DNA of 38,821 bases from Mycobacterium sp. E1747 (GCF_001667775.1 NZ_LZJI01000174.1:1-38821); one strand, 5' to 3'. Positions 5,928-14,694 are shown, counted from the first letter of the stretch. The notes: generated by a model not told the origin, from the sequence alone. A program made the numbers and translations.

Positions 5928-8129
5928 ATGCCGATCGCTATCACTCCTGAGCATCAAGACCTGGCCGATTCGGTGCGGTCGTTCGTCGCGCGCATCGCGC
6001 CATCCGAATCGTTGCACGCGGCGATGGAAACGCCCATCGACAATCCGCCGCCGTACTGGCGGGCCGCCGCCGAACAAGGCCTGCAGGGTCTGCACCTCGC
6101 CGAGTCCGTGGGCGGGCAGGGTTTCGGCATCCTCGAATTGGCCGTCGTGCTAGCGGAGTTCGGTTACGGCGCGGTGCCCGGGCCCTTTGTGCCGTCCGCG
6201 ATCGCCAGTGCCCTGATCGCCGCCGACGACCCGAGCGCGAAGGTGCTCTCCGAATTGGCGTCGGGGGCCGCCATCGCCGCCTACGCGTTGGATTGCTGTG
6301 GGCTGACCGCCACGCGCCAGGGCGACACGCTGGTGCTGCGCGGCGAGGTCCGAGCGGTTCCCGCGGCGGCGCAGGCCTCCGTGCTGGTGCTGCCGGTCGC
6401 GATCGACAGCGGCGAAGAGTGGGTGGTGGTGCGCGCCGAGGAACTCGAGATCGAGCCCGTGCAAAGCGTTGACCCGCTGCGCCCCGTCGCCCACGTGCGG
6501 GCCAACGCCGTCGAGATCGGCGCCGACGCCGCATTGTGCAACCTGAGCATGGCCACGGCGCACGCGCTGATGACGACGCTGCTGTCCGCCGAGGCTATCG
6601 GGGTGGCGCGCTGGGCGACCGACACGGCGTCGCAGTACGCCAAGATCCGTGAGCAGTTTGGTAGGCCGATCGGCCAGTTCCAGGCCATCAAACACAAGTG
6701 CGCCGAGATGATCGCGGACACCGAGCGAGCCACCGCCGCGGTGTGGGACGCCGCCCGCGCCATCGACGAAGCGCGCGAAAACGGTTGGGACGTAACCGGT
6801 TCCCACGTCGAGTTCGCGGCGGCCGTCGCGGCGACGCTGGCGCCCGCCGCCGCGCAACGGTGCGCACAGGATTGCATCCAGGTGCACGGGGGGATCGGCT
6901 TCACCTGGGAGCACGACACAGGCGTGTATTACCGTCGCGCACTGATCCTGGCCGCCTCCTTCGGCCGCGGGTCGGCGTACCCGCAGAAGGTGGTGCACAC
7001 CGCCACCAGCACCGGCCTGCGGGCGGTCGACATCGACCTCGACCCCGACACCGAGAAACTGCGCGAGCAGATCCGGGCCGAAGTGGGCGCGTTGAAGGCG
7101 ATGGAGCGCGACAAGCGCAAGGTCGCCATCGCCGAGGGCGGCTGGGCGCTGCCCTATCTACCGAAACCGTGGGGCCGCGCCGCCGGTCCGGTCGAGCAGA
7201 TCATCATCGCTCAGGAATTCACCACCGGCCGGGTCAAGCGCCCACAGCTGGGCATCGCGACCTGGATCATCCCCTCGATCGTCGCCTTCGGGACCGAGGA
7301 GCAAAAGCAACGGTTCCTGCCGCCGACCTTCCGCGACGAGATGATCTGGTGCCAGCTGTTCTCCGAGCCGGGCGCCGGCTCGGACCTGGCGGGGCTGAGC
7401 ACAAAGGCGACCCGGACGGACGGCGGCTGGCGCATCACCGGCCAGAAGATCTGGACGACGGCGGCGCAACACTCCCAATGGGGAGCGCTGCTGGCGAGAA
7501 CGGACCCCAGCGCGCCCAAGCACAACGGCATCACCTACTTCCTGCTGGACATGAACAGCGAGGGTGTCGAGGTGAAGCCGCTGCGCGAGCTCACCGGAAA
7601 CGCGCTGTTCAACACCGTCTACATCGACGACGTGTTCGTACCCGACGAGTGCGTCCTCGGTGAGGTCAACCGAGGTTGGGAGGTCAGCCGCAATACCCTT
7701 ACGGCGGAACGGGTTTCGATCGGTAGCAGCGAAGCGAACTTCCTGGCTACCCTGGCCCAGTTCGTCGAGTTCGTTCGTGACGGCCAGTTCGACCCGGTCG
7801 CCCAGCACCGCGCCGGTCAGTTGATCGCCGAGGGCCACGCCGCCAAGGTGCTCAATCTGCGCTCGACGCTGTTGACGCTGGCCGGCCGGGATGCCATGCC
7901 GTCGGCCGCCATCTCCAAGCTGTTGTCGATGCGCACCGGCCAGGGATACGCGGAGTTCGCGGTTTCGTCGTTCGGCACCGACGCCGCCATCGGCGACCCG
8001 GCCGAACTGCCCGGCAAATGGGGCGAGCACCTGCTGGCGAGCCGCGCTACCACCATCTACGGCGGCACCTCCGAGGTGCAGCTGAACATCATCGCCGAAC
8101 GGCTACTCGGCCTTCCTCGCGATCCCTAA
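5928..8129 (+). CDS. fadE6: Two-domain acyl-CoA dehydrogenase FadE6
   Basis: 733 aa, containing two acyl-CoA dehydrogenase units in one chain. Unit 1 (about 1-355) ends with the FAD-binding IQVHGGIGFTWEHD at 317-330. Unit 2 (about 372-733) has the SEPGAGSD motif at 479-486 and the closing YGGTSEVQLNIIAERLLGLPRD. The family oxidises acyl-CoA to trans-2-enoyl-CoA with FAD. Fused members such as M. tuberculosis FadE34 act on cholesterol side chains, but the substrate of FadE6 is not evident from sequence. The start chosen is the ATG at 5928, with GGAAGG just upstream; TTG 5889 and ATG 5913 lie in frame further out. Length agrees with Rv0271c (731 aa as recalled). It follows the alpha/beta hydrolase and ends in a hairpin terminator. 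Confidence 0.9.
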   Translation: MPIAITPEHQDLADSVRSFVARIAPSESLHAAMETPIDNPPPYWRAAAEQGLQGLHLAESVGGQGFGILELAVVLAEFGYGAVPGPFVPSAIASALIAADDPSAKVLSELASGAAIAAYALDCCGLTATRQGDTLVLRGEVRAVPAAAQASVLVLPVAIDSGEEWVVVRAEELEIEPVQSVDPLRPVAHVRANAVEIGADAALCNLSMATAHALMTTLLSAEAIGVARWATDTASQYAKIREQFGRPIGQFQAIKHKCAEMIADTERATAAVWDAARAIDEARENGWDVTGSHVEFAAAVAATLAPAAAQRCAQDCIQVHGGIGFTWEHDTGVYYRRALILAASFGRGSAYPQKVVHTATSTGLRAVDIDLDPDTEKLREQIRAEVGALKAMERDKRKVAIAEGGWALPYLPKPWGRAAGPVEQIIIAQEFTTGRVKRPQLGIATWIIPSIVAFGTEEQKQRFLPPTFRDEMIWCQLFSEPGAGSDLAGLSTKATRTDGGWRITGQKIWTTAAQHSQWGALLARTDPSAPKHNGITYFLLDMNSEGVEVKPLRELTGNALFNTVYIDDVFVPDECVLGEVNRGWEVSRNTLTAERVSIGSSEANFLATLAQFVEFVRDGQFDPVAQHRAGQLIAEGHAAKVLNLRSTLLTLAGRDAMPSAAISKLLSMRTGQGYAEFAVSSFGTDAAIGDPAELPGKWGEHLLASRATTIYGGTSEVQLNIIAERLLGLPRDP

Positions 8130-8160
8130 CTGCTGCTAGGGCTTTCGCCACGGAGAGGGG

Positions 8161-8198
8161 CCATGCCGACCTGAGGGGTGGTCAGGCCGGCATGGTTT
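8161..8198 (+). terminator. Terminator hairpin after fadE6
   Basis: A 14-bp stem with one mismatch (8161-8174 with 8182-8195) and a 7-nt G-rich loop, followed by TTTCC. It begins 31 nt after the fadE6 stop codon. Confidence 0.65.
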
Positions 8199-8215
8199 CC
8201 CCCCCATCCCGTGGG

Positions 8216-8257
8216 CCGGTCAACCTATAAGTGGATCGGCACGTCGAGGTTGACCGG
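8216..8257. repeat. 11-bp perfect inverted repeat with 20-nt spacer
   Basis: CCGGTCAACCT (8216-8226) is the exact reverse complement of AGGTTGACCGG (8247-8257). It lies between the fadE6 terminator and the stop of the convergent secreted-protein gene. It may end the minus-strand transcript or be a protein-binding site. Confidence 0.5.
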
Positions 8258-8275
8258 TTGCCACGGAAGGGTGGT

Positions 8276-8590
8276 TCACCACCACCAGTTCCACCAGTGA
8301 CCGGGGGCCCAGAATCCGCGGTTGCCCGAACCCCATCCGGGGTGGCCTCCCCCGCCCCATCCGTGGCCACCCCATCCATGACCGCCATGACCCCCGCCTG
8401 GACGGTCAGGGATGATGCCGGGCCCGCCGGGCGCACCGTGGGGGCCGGCGGTGGTGAAGCGGGTGTCGAAACCTGGTGCCGGGGCAGCCTGGGCCGCGGG
8501 GCTGCCGCCCAGCAGCAGCGCTGCGGCCACCGCCGATGCACCGACCGCGCCCACGGCGGCGCCGCGCAGCGAGCATAGGGAGATCGTCAC
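8276..8590 (-). CDS. Secreted Gly/His/Trp-rich small protein
   Basis: 104 aa with a GTG start preceded by GGAAGGAG. Residues 1-36 form a Sec-type signal peptide: positive n-region, Ala/Val/Leu core and an AQA-AP cleavage site. The mature part, about 68 residues, is a Pro/Gly segment followed by GGHGGHGWGGHGWGG repeats and an extraordinary tail, GHWWNWWW. Histidine spacing suggests metal binding; the tryptophan tail suggests membrane or cell-wall association. Both are inferences. I do not recognise a named family and recall no homologue at this place in M. tuberculosis. It is monocistronic and convergent with fadE6. Confidence 0.7.
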   Translation of the reverse strand: MTISLCSLRGAAVGAVGASAVAAALLLGGSPAAQAAPAPGFDTRFTTAGPHGAPGGPGIIPDRPGGGHGGHGWGGHGWGGGGHPGWGSGNRGFWAPGHWWNWWW

Positions 8591-9068
8591 GAGAGCTCCT
8601 TCCAGGATCTGATACCGACAAACAAAACGATAGCTAGATGTTTCCCGGCAAACAACGTCGGCACACGCAAAAAGTCCTGTGAATTACGTAACAATTGCCG
8701 TCACATTCCGTTGGCTTGGATGATTTGCTTACCTCAGTATTATTGCGGCTACTGATTCACTGACGTTTTATTTGCGCAGCTAGAACGCGATCTACTGACA
8801 TACTGGTTTGCGATTATCCGCATCGGCTGAGTGGATGAAATGCGCATCATTCACGCCGCCACAGTGCGCGATAAATGCCGTGCCATGTCGCGAACTACGG
8901 CGCACTCAGCTATTTAGCCGGATTTGCTGGTATGACCACCGTAGCGGTGCCCACCATCGTCCACGGCCCGGCGTCGCGACTTGCGGGGTCGTCGGTGGAA
9001 GAATCAGTATTGACACACTCGAGCGCTGATTTACTGATTGGCCACTCATTCGGAGGACGGCAGCCACA
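8591..9068. other. AT-rich intergenic island (478 bp)
   Basis: There is no convincing ORF here. By hand count 8641-8820 has 82 G/C of 180 (46%), far below the coding DNA around it. It holds the promoter side of the secreted-protein gene (minus strand) and of the ribbon-helix-helix gene (plus strand). ATGCGCAT (8840-8847) is a perfect 8-bp palindrome flanked by TGAA and TTCA. A perfect TTGACA at 9010-9015 is the best -35 hexamer. No tRNA or transposon end was seen. Confidence 0.6.
9010..9038 (+). promoter_or_regulatory. Candidate promoter of the RHH gene
   Basis: Consensus TTGACA (9010-9015) lies 53 nt before the GTG start. A fair -10 is only partly met (TACTGA near 9032). The perfect -35 and AT-rich setting support it; the poor -10 is against it. 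Confidence 0.35.
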
Positions 9069-9431
9069 GTGAACTTCAATCCCAGCCACATCGGACCCGG
9101 CGCGGGAACGTTTCGGCCCGGGTCATCGGCCACCCCGGCGGGGGACTCCGCGCCAACCGAGCGCCTCATGGGGCTTGGGGGGCAAGGCCCCCAACGGAGG
9201 GTCGGCCAGCCGGCGGCGAACCAGGCCGGGCGGGTTCAACGGACGCGCCGTACCGTCGACCTGCCGGCGGCCACCCACCGCGCGCTCGACATCTGGCAGC
9301 GGGAGGCGGCCGACCGCCTGGGCGTCGCCAGGGTGACGGGGCAGGAGGTCCTGACCGCGCTCATCGACCAGCTTCTGGTCGACCCCAAGCTCGCGGCGCA
9401 GATCACCCGGGCCATCAAAGACCGGCGCTGA
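9069..9431 (+). CDS. Putative ribbon-helix-helix DNA-binding protein
   Basis: 120 aa, GTG start with GGAGG 12 nt upstream. Residues 1-57 are Gly/Pro/Gln-rich and look disordered. Residues 58-115 resemble a ribbon-helix-helix unit: a beta strand (RTRRTVDLP), a helix (AATHRALDIWQREAADRLG), and a second helix (TGQEVLTALIDQLLVDPKLAAQI). Such domains occur in antitoxins and in plasmid partition proteins. No toxin or ParA gene is adjacent. The AT-rich DNA upstream and absence from the M. tuberculosis locus suggest acquisition by transfer. Target unknown. Confidence 0.65.
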   Translation: MNFNPSHIGPGAGTFRPGSSATPAGDSAPTERLMGLGGQGPQRRVGQPAANQAGRVQRTRRTVDLPAATHRALDIWQREAADRLGVARVTGQEVLTALIDQLLVDPKLAAQITRAIKDRR

Positions 9432-9513
9432 CCCGGGGGCCACCTCCGAGCGTGCACGCGGCGCGGAAAAACCACTCAGCGATCCGCACGTTCGGCCAGG
9501 CGCCGCGGAGAAA

Positions 9514-11193
9514 TCAGTCGACCTCCATCTCACGCAGCTCGCGCTTGAGGATCTTGCCCGTAGGGTTGCGCGGCAGCTCATCGAGGAAGACCACCTCGCG
9601 CGGCACCTTGTAACGGGCCAGGTGATCGCGGACGTATCCCTTGATGGTGTCCTCGTCGACGTCGGAGCCGTCCTTCTTGACGACGAACGCGCGCAGCCGG
9701 TGGCCCCATTCCTTGTCCTCGACGCCGATCGCCGTCGCCTCGACCACCTCCGGGTGCCCGCTGATCAGGTCCTCGACCTCGGCGGGGAACACGTTCTCGC
9801 CACCGGAGACGATCATCTCGTCGTCGCGGCCGCTGACGTACAGCAGACCGTCCTCGTCGAAGTAACCGACGTCGCCGGACGACATCAGGCCGTCGATGAT
9901 CTGCTTGTGCCCGCCCCCGGTATAGCCCTCGAACGGGAACGCGTTTCCGACGAAAATCCGGCCGACCTCGCCCTGCGGCCGCTCCTTGCCGTTGTCGTCG
10001 AGGATCTTGACCTTCACGCCCTTGACCACCGGGCCGACCGTCGCCGCGTTCTTCTCCAGGTCCTTCGGCCCAGCGATCGTCGCGAACGCGATCTCGGTCG
10101 ATCCGTACATGTTGTAGATCACCGGGCCCAGGTCCTTGAGCGCTCGGCTGGCGAGCTCGGCGCCCAGCTGTGACCCGGAGATGAACACGATCTTCAGGCT
10201 GGACAGGTCAGGCTTGGAGTCCATCTTCTCGACGGCGTCGAGGATGCGCGACAGCATCACTGGCACGACGACCATCGCGGTCACCTTGTACTTCTCGATG
10301 TCCTCGAGCACCAGCGGCGGCTTGAACTTGCGCCGCAGGACAAGCGTCGATCCGAGGAACATCGCGATGGTGCCGTGCAGAAAACCCAGCGCATGGAACA
10401 TCGGGGCGGGCAGCGAGGTCACCTCGTTGGCCTTGAACGGCACGTGCGACAGGATGCCCCCGATCGGCGCCAGCGTCGGTGGGCTGCTGCGGTTCGCGCC
10501 CTTCGGCGTCCCGGTGGTGCCGCTGGTCAGGATGATGATCGACGAGTGCTTGCTCGCCTTGGGGGCGGGTTCTTTGCTGCTGCGCTCGATCAGGTCGGCC
10601 AGCGTTTCGTCCTTGCTGCCCGACGGCTCGTCCGCGTCGGGGTTGGTGCCCAGCGCGCGCAGGAAGCCGATTTCCGGCTCGGCCTTGCTGACGGCCTTGG
10701 TGTACTCGTCGTCGTAGATGATCAGCTTGGCGCCCTCGCGCTCCGAGACCTCTTTGATTTGCGGGCCGGAGAATTCGCTGTTGAGCAGGATGACGCGGGC
10801 GCCGACCCGGGCGGCGCCGAAGTAGGCGATCAGGAACCAGCGGGTGTTGCGGGCGAGGATCGCGACGCCGTCACCGCCCTTCACACCCATCTCGATCAGG
10901 CCGTTAGCCACCGCGTGGGCTGCCTCGTCGAGCTGTTTGAAGGAAAACTCACCGTCCTCGTCGATGCACGCGGCCCGGTCGGGATGGCGTCTGGCATTCA
11001 GCGACGGGAGCATGCCGAACTCGCCCCACTTGTAGATGTCGTTGGCCATCGCGACGTAGTTCTGCGGCGGCTCCAACCTGAAGGCGCCCGCTTCGAAGAC
11101 CTTGCGCACGTAGTGCAATTCGGCTGAACCGCGCTCCAGGTATTGCTGGACCTTGGCAACCGCCTGCCCGGGCAGGCCGATCAGATTAGGCAT
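9514..11193 (-). CDS. fadD2: Long-chain fatty-acid-CoA ligase FadD2
   Basis: 559 aa; adenylate-forming enzyme that activates fatty acids with ATP and CoA. The ATP-binding loop TSGTTGTPKG is at 223-232, YGSTE at 363-367, the hinge region GRDDEMIVSGGENVFP at 455-470, and the catalytic lysine of NPTGK at 547. Length and position match FadD2 (Rv0270). On the minus strand TAGGGT (11205-11200) lies six bases before the ATG, so the mRNA may be leaderless. The gene is divergent from the LigD-type polymerase and separated by about 80 bp from the RHH gene, with which it is convergent. Confidence 0.93.
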   Translation of the reverse strand: MPNLIGLPGQAVAKVQQYLERGSAELHYVRKVFEAGAFRLEPPQNYVAMANDIYKWGEFGMLPSLNARRHPDRAACIDEDGEFSFKQLDEAAHAVANGLIEMGVKGGDGVAILARNTRWFLIAYFGAARVGARVILLNSEFSGPQIKEVSEREGAKLIIYDDEYTKAVSKAEPEIGFLRALGTNPDADEPSGSKDETLADLIERSSKEPAPKASKHSSIIILTSGTTGTPKGANRSSPPTLAPIGGILSHVPFKANEVTSLPAPMFHALGFLHGTIAMFLGSTLVLRRKFKPPLVLEDIEKYKVTAMVVVPVMLSRILDAVEKMDSKPDLSSLKIVFISGSQLGAELASRALKDLGPVIYNMYGSTEIAFATIAGPKDLEKNAATVGPVVKGVKVKILDDNGKERPQGEVGRIFVGNAFPFEGYTGGGHKQIIDGLMSSGDVGYFDEDGLLYVSGRDDEMIVSGGENVFPAEVEDLISGHPEVVEATAIGVEDKEWGHRLRAFVVKKDGSDVDEDTIKGYVRDHLARYKVPREVVFLDELPRNPTGKILKRELREMEVD

Positions 11194-11199
11194 GAATCC

Positions 11200-11205
11200 A
11201 CCCTA
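11200..11205 (-). promoter_or_regulatory. Leaderless -10 element of fadD2
   Basis: TAGGGT on the minus strand, with a 6-nt gap to the ATG, placing the transcription start on the start codon. The GGGTGG in the same place could instead serve as a weak SD. Confidence 0.35.
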
Positions 11206-11247
11206 TGTGACGTCCGTCGCATTCCGAGGGGTAAGTACCCATCGACT

Positions 11248-11253
11248 TACGAT
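11248..11253 (+). promoter_or_regulatory. Possible leaderless -10 element of the LigD-type gene
   Basis: TACGAT (TANNNT) with 7 nt to the ATG at 11261. If real, it excludes the two ATGs at 11252 and 11255. Confidence 0.3.
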
Positions 11254-11260
11254 GATGAAC

Positions 11261-12508
11261 ATGAGCGGTCCGGCGTCACTGGAAGTGGCCGGCCGCCGGG
11301 TCGCGATCACCCATCCCGACAAGGTGGTCTTCGAGGCCCACGCCGGCAAGGGGCCGGTCACCAAGTTGGACCTGGTCCGCTACTACCTGTCCGTGGCCGA
11401 CGGCGCGTCGCGCGGGGTGGCCGGCCGGCCAATGATCCTCAAGCGTTTCGTGAAGGGCATCGGGGAAGAGGCGGTGTTTCAGAAGCGGGCCCCGAAGAAC
11501 CGGCCCGACTACGTCGACGTCGCCGAACTGCACTACGCGCGCGGCACGTCTGCCGCGGAGGCCGTCATCCACGACGCCGCCGGCCTGGTGTGGGCGATCA
11601 ACCTGGGATGCGTCGACCTCAATCCGCACCCGGTGCGCGCCGACGACCTGGATCACCCCGACGAGTTGCGGGTCGACCTGGATCCGATGCCCGGGGTGTC
11701 CTGGCAGCGGATCGTCGAGGTGGCACTGGTGGCGCGCGAGGTGCTGGAGGATCACGGCCTGGTCGCCTGGCCGAAGACATCTGGGTCGCGCGGTTTTCAC
11801 ATCTACGCCCGGATCGCCCCGCGCTGGGAGTTCCGGCAGGTGCGGCTCGCCGCGCAGACCGTGGCCCGAGAGGTCGAGCGGCGGGTGCCCGACGCGGCGA
11901 CCAGCCGCTGGTGGAAGGAGGAGCGCGAGGGGGTGTTCGTCGACTTCAACCAGAACGCCAAGGACCGCACGGTCGCGTCGGCGTATTCGGTTCGCGCGAC
12001 ACCGGACGCCCGGGTGTCGACGCCGCTGCTGTGGCAGGAAGTCGCCGGCTGCAAGCCCGAGGCGTTCACCATCGAGACCGTGCCCCGCCGACTCGCCGAC
12101 ATGGGCGATCCGTGGGAGGGAATGGACGACGCGGTCGGGGACCTGAGTCGGCTGCTGATGCTGGCCGAGGAGATGGGGCCGCCGGAGCGGGCGCCCAAAG
12201 GCTCGGGGACACGCACCGAAGGCGGGCGGGTCTCCTCCAAGCCGCTTATCGAGATCGCGCGCACCAAGACCAAGGACGAGGCGTTGGCCGCGCTAGACAC
12301 CTGGCGCGGTCGCCACCCCGACGCGTCACGCCTGCTGCAGCCGGCCGACGTCCTCGTCGACGGCATGCGCGGGCCGAGTTCGATCTGGTACCGCATCCGG
12401 ATCAACCTGCAGAACGTGCCCGCCGATCGGCGACCGCCGCAGGAGGAGCTGATCGCCGACTACAGCCCATGGGAGGGCTACGGCGGCAAGCAGAAGCCGT
12501 CGAGCTGA
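11261..12508 (+). CDS. LigD-type primase-polymerase domain protein (Rv0269c-like)
   Basis: About 415 aa, a stand-alone homologue of the polymerase domain of DNA ligase D (archaeo-eukaryotic primase superfamily). The catalytic acidic pair is Asp139 and Asp141 in DLDPMPG. The SGSRGFHIY motif at 174-182 holds the nucleotide-binding His180, and the third acidic residue is Asp228 in VDFNQN. No ligase or nuclease domain is present. Relatives (PolD2/Prim-PolC in mycobacteria) add ribo- or deoxynucleotides during repair. Several in-frame starts exist (ATG 11252, 11255, 11261). A TACGAT -10 ends 7 nt before 11261, which suggests a leaderless start there. The stop lies 6 bp from that of convergent narU. 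Confidence 0.85.
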   Translation: MSGPASLEVAGRRVAITHPDKVVFEAHAGKGPVTKLDLVRYYLSVADGASRGVAGRPMILKRFVKGIGEEAVFQKRAPKNRPDYVDVAELHYARGTSAAEAVIHDAAGLVWAINLGCVDLNPHPVRADDLDHPDELRVDLDPMPGVSWQRIVEVALVAREVLEDHGLVAWPKTSGSRGFHIYARIAPRWEFRQVRLAAQTVAREVERRVPDAATSRWWKEEREGVFVDFNQNAKDRTVASAYSVRATPDARVSTPLLWQEVAGCKPEAFTIETVPRRLADMGDPWEGMDDAVGDLSRLLMLAEEMGPPERAPKGSGTRTEGGRVSSKPLIEIARTKTKDEALAALDTWRGRHPDASRLLQPADVLVDGMRGPSSIWYRIRINLQNVPADRRPPQEELIADYSPWEGYGGKQKPSS

Positions 12509-12514
12509 ACCCGG

Positions 12515-13924
12515 CTACACCCCGACCCGCGCCAGCGCGTTGGAATCGTTGCCCTTGCGCAGGTAGCAGTACCAGGTGACCACCAGCAGGGCGAGGAAGA
12601 AGCCCACGTAGAACCGCAGCGCCGGCTCGATGCTGCCGAACTGCGACCTCGACCAGGCGTAGGCCAGCGGCACGACGAACCCGCCGAAGGCGCCCACCGC
12701 CGAGATGACGCCGAGCGCGCCCGCGGCCTGGCGGCGCATGTGCGCCATGGTGTCCGGGTCCCCGCCGGCCAGCTGGCCCTTGATCACGAAGATCCGCGAG
12801 ATCATCCGGTATGTCGAGCCGTTGCCGATGCCGGTCGCGACGAACACGAACATGAAGCTGGCAAAGAATAGCGGCAGGTTCTTGACGTTCACCGACCACA
12901 GCGCCACCGAGGCGCCAGCCGCGAGCATGACGAAGCTGGCGGCGGTGATGCGCGCCCCACCGACCCGGTCGGCCAGCTTGCCGCCCAGGGGCCGGATGAT
13001 CGAGCCGATGCCCGCGCCGATGAAAGCCCAGGTCAACGCGATATCGCCGCGGCCGAACACCGTCTTGAGCAGGGTCGGGAAGGCCGCCGAGTAGCCGATG
13101 AACGATCCGAACGTGCCGATGTAGAGCAGCGACATGACCCAGGTGTCGGGGTGCCGCAGCGACTGCCACACGGGCTTCACGTCTGCCTTCGCCTCCGACA
13201 GGTTGTTCATGAACAGAAACGCGCACCCGGCGGCCACCACGGCCAGCGGCACGTAGAACAGGCCGGCCCGCGACAGCGCCACGCCGCCCCCGGCGACGAC
13301 GATGGGCGGGATGATTTTCTGCACCACCGCGACGCCGATGTTGCCTCCGGCCGCGTTCAGGCCCAGCGCCCAGCCCTTGTTCTTCTCCGGATAGAAGAAG
13401 GAGATGTTGGCCATCGACGAGGCGAAGTTGCCACCGCCGAAGCCGGCGGTCGCGGCGATCGCGACCAGGACGCCGAACGAGAGCCCGGGATGCCCGACCG
13501 CCCAGGCCAGCAGCCCGCACGGGATCAGCAGCAGCGCCGCCGAGATGGTGGTCCAGTTGCGCCCGCCGAAGATCGGGACCGCGAAGGTGTAGGGCAGGCG
13601 CAGAAGCGCGCCGACGCCACTGGGCACGGCGACCAGGCACAGCGCCTGGCTCGCGGTCAACGCCCAGCCGGACGCGGACGGGTGACCGTGGGGCCCCGCG
13701 GTCATCTGGACCACCACGATGCTCCACAACATCCACACGCTGAACCCGACGTGCTCGGCGAAGATCGAGAAGATCAGGTTGCGCCGGGCGATCGACTTGC
13801 CCGTCGTCTCCCAGAACTCGGGGTCCTCGGGCCGCCAGTCGTCGATCCAGTGGCTGCCCCGGTGCGGGCGCGTGGGCGCGGGCGCAAGGCCCGCAGCCGT
13901 CGGATCTGCAGAAGTCGTAGTCAC
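12515..13924 (-). CDS. narU: Nitrate/nitrite MFS transporter (NarU/NarK type)
   Basis: 469 aa with about 12 hydrophobic segments, a major facilitator of the NarK family. Residues 26-50 hold the mycobacterial NarK N-terminal WIDDWRPEDPEFWETTGK. The family signature FGGGNFASSMANISFFYP lies in the TM5 region. A second, related signature, NAAGGNIGVA, lies near residue 190. It is expected to carry nitrate in or nitrite out across the inner membrane. Position next to the LigD-type gene matches Rv0267 (narU). Divergent from a TetR gene across about 130 bp. Confidence 0.88.
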   Translation of the reverse strand: MTTTSADPTAAGLAPAPTRPHRGSHWIDDWRPEDPEFWETTGKSIARRNLIFSIFAEHVGFSVWMLWSIVVVQMTAGPHGHPSASGWALTASQALCLVAVPSGVGALLRLPYTFAVPIFGGRNWTTISAALLLIPCGLLAWAVGHPGLSFGVLVAIAATAGFGGGNFASSMANISFFYPEKNKGWALGLNAAGGNIGVAVVQKIIPPIVVAGGGVALSRAGLFYVPLAVVAAGCAFLFMNNLSEAKADVKPVWQSLRHPDTWVMSLLYIGTFGSFIGYSAAFPTLLKTVFGRGDIALTWAFIGAGIGSIIRPLGGKLADRVGGARITAASFVMLAAGASVALWSVNVKNLPLFFASFMFVFVATGIGNGSTYRMISRIFVIKGQLAGGDPDTMAHMRRQAAGALGVISAVGAFGGFVVPLAYAWSRSQFGSIEPALRFYVGFFLALLVVTWYCYLRKGNDSNALARVGV

Positions 13925-14053
13925 GCCCCAACGTTATGGAAGCTCTGTTACCGGTCTGCGTGGGCGCAGTTACGGCGGAGCTACGTGGACCTCGCAACGG
14001 CGGTTCGCCGCCTGTCAGATCTTTTGGCCCCCCGTATGCGGGAGAATTGCCGC

Positions 14054-14638
14054 ATGACGGCGACTGACCAGCCCCTGGGGCTGCGGGAACGCAAGAAGAT
14101 CAAGACCCGCCATGCCCTGCGGCGCGAGGCGTTCCGCCTGTTCGAGGCGAACGGCTACGCCACCACCACGGTCGAGCAGATCGCCGAGGCCGCCGAGGTG
14201 TCCCCCAGCACGTTCTTCCGTTACTTCGGGTCCAAGGAGTCGCTGCTGCTGGCCGACGACCTCGATCCGCTGATACTGGCCGCGTTCGATGCCCAGCCGC
14301 CCGAACTTTCGCCGAGCCAGGCCATTCGGCGGGCCTACGCCACCACGATGGCCGGCCTGTCGGCCGAGCAACAGGAGTTCGAGAACACCCGCCAGCGGCT
14401 GATCTTCTCGATACCCGAGCTCAAAGCCGCCCTCTACGACGAGTACCACCGCACCGTGAATGTCATGGCGGAGGCGATTGGTCGCCGGATCGGCTGTCCC
14501 GCAACGAATTTCGAGGTCCGGGTGTTTGTGGGTGCGATGGTCGGCGCCATGATGGCGGCCTACGACAGCGCGCCGAAAACGGCCGACACCATTTATCGGG
14601 CGCTGGACTTCCTGGACGCCGGCATGCCGCTGGGCTGA
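14054..14638 (+). CDS. TetR family regulator divergent from narU
   Basis: 194 aa. The N-terminal TetR domain is clear: LRERKKIKTRHALRREAFRLF, TTVEQIAEAAEVSPSTFFRYF and a GSKESLL closing segment. The C-terminal 130 residues are helical. Start ATG 14054 with GGAG 9 nt upstream; ATG 14036 is an in-frame alternative. M. tuberculosis has the 5-oxoprolinase gene Rv0266c near here as I recall, not a TetR gene. The divergent layout makes narU the first candidate target. Confidence 0.85.
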   Translation: MTATDQPLGLRERKKIKTRHALRREAFRLFEANGYATTTVEQIAEAAEVSPSTFFRYFGSKESLLLADDLDPLILAAFDAQPPELSPSQAIRRAYATTMAGLSAEQQEFENTRQRLIFSIPELKAALYDEYHRTVNVMAEAIGRRIGCPATNFEVRVFVGAMVGAMMAAYDSAPKTADTIYRALDFLDAGMPLG

Positions 14639-14682
14639 GCGGGCAACCGCGCGGCGACGGGCGTCGCGGGCACCGGACGCGC

Positions 14683-14688
14683 TAATCT
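14683..14688 (+). promoter_or_regulatory. Leaderless -10 element of the iron-binding lipoprotein gene
   Basis: TAATCT, close to the mycobacterial -10 consensus, with exactly 6 nt to the ATG at 14695. No SD precedes that ATG. Confidence 0.5.
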
Positions 14689-14694
14689 CACGCG

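Noticed and set aside
8591..9068. Short frames in the AT-rich island as possible genes or a riboswitch
   Set aside because: Frames lack an SD and any recognisable similarity, and no conserved riboswitch core was seen.
8700..9100. Insertion-sequence or prophage attachment site near the AT-rich island
   Set aside because: No terminal inverted repeats, target-site duplication, tRNA or integrase could be found in the window.
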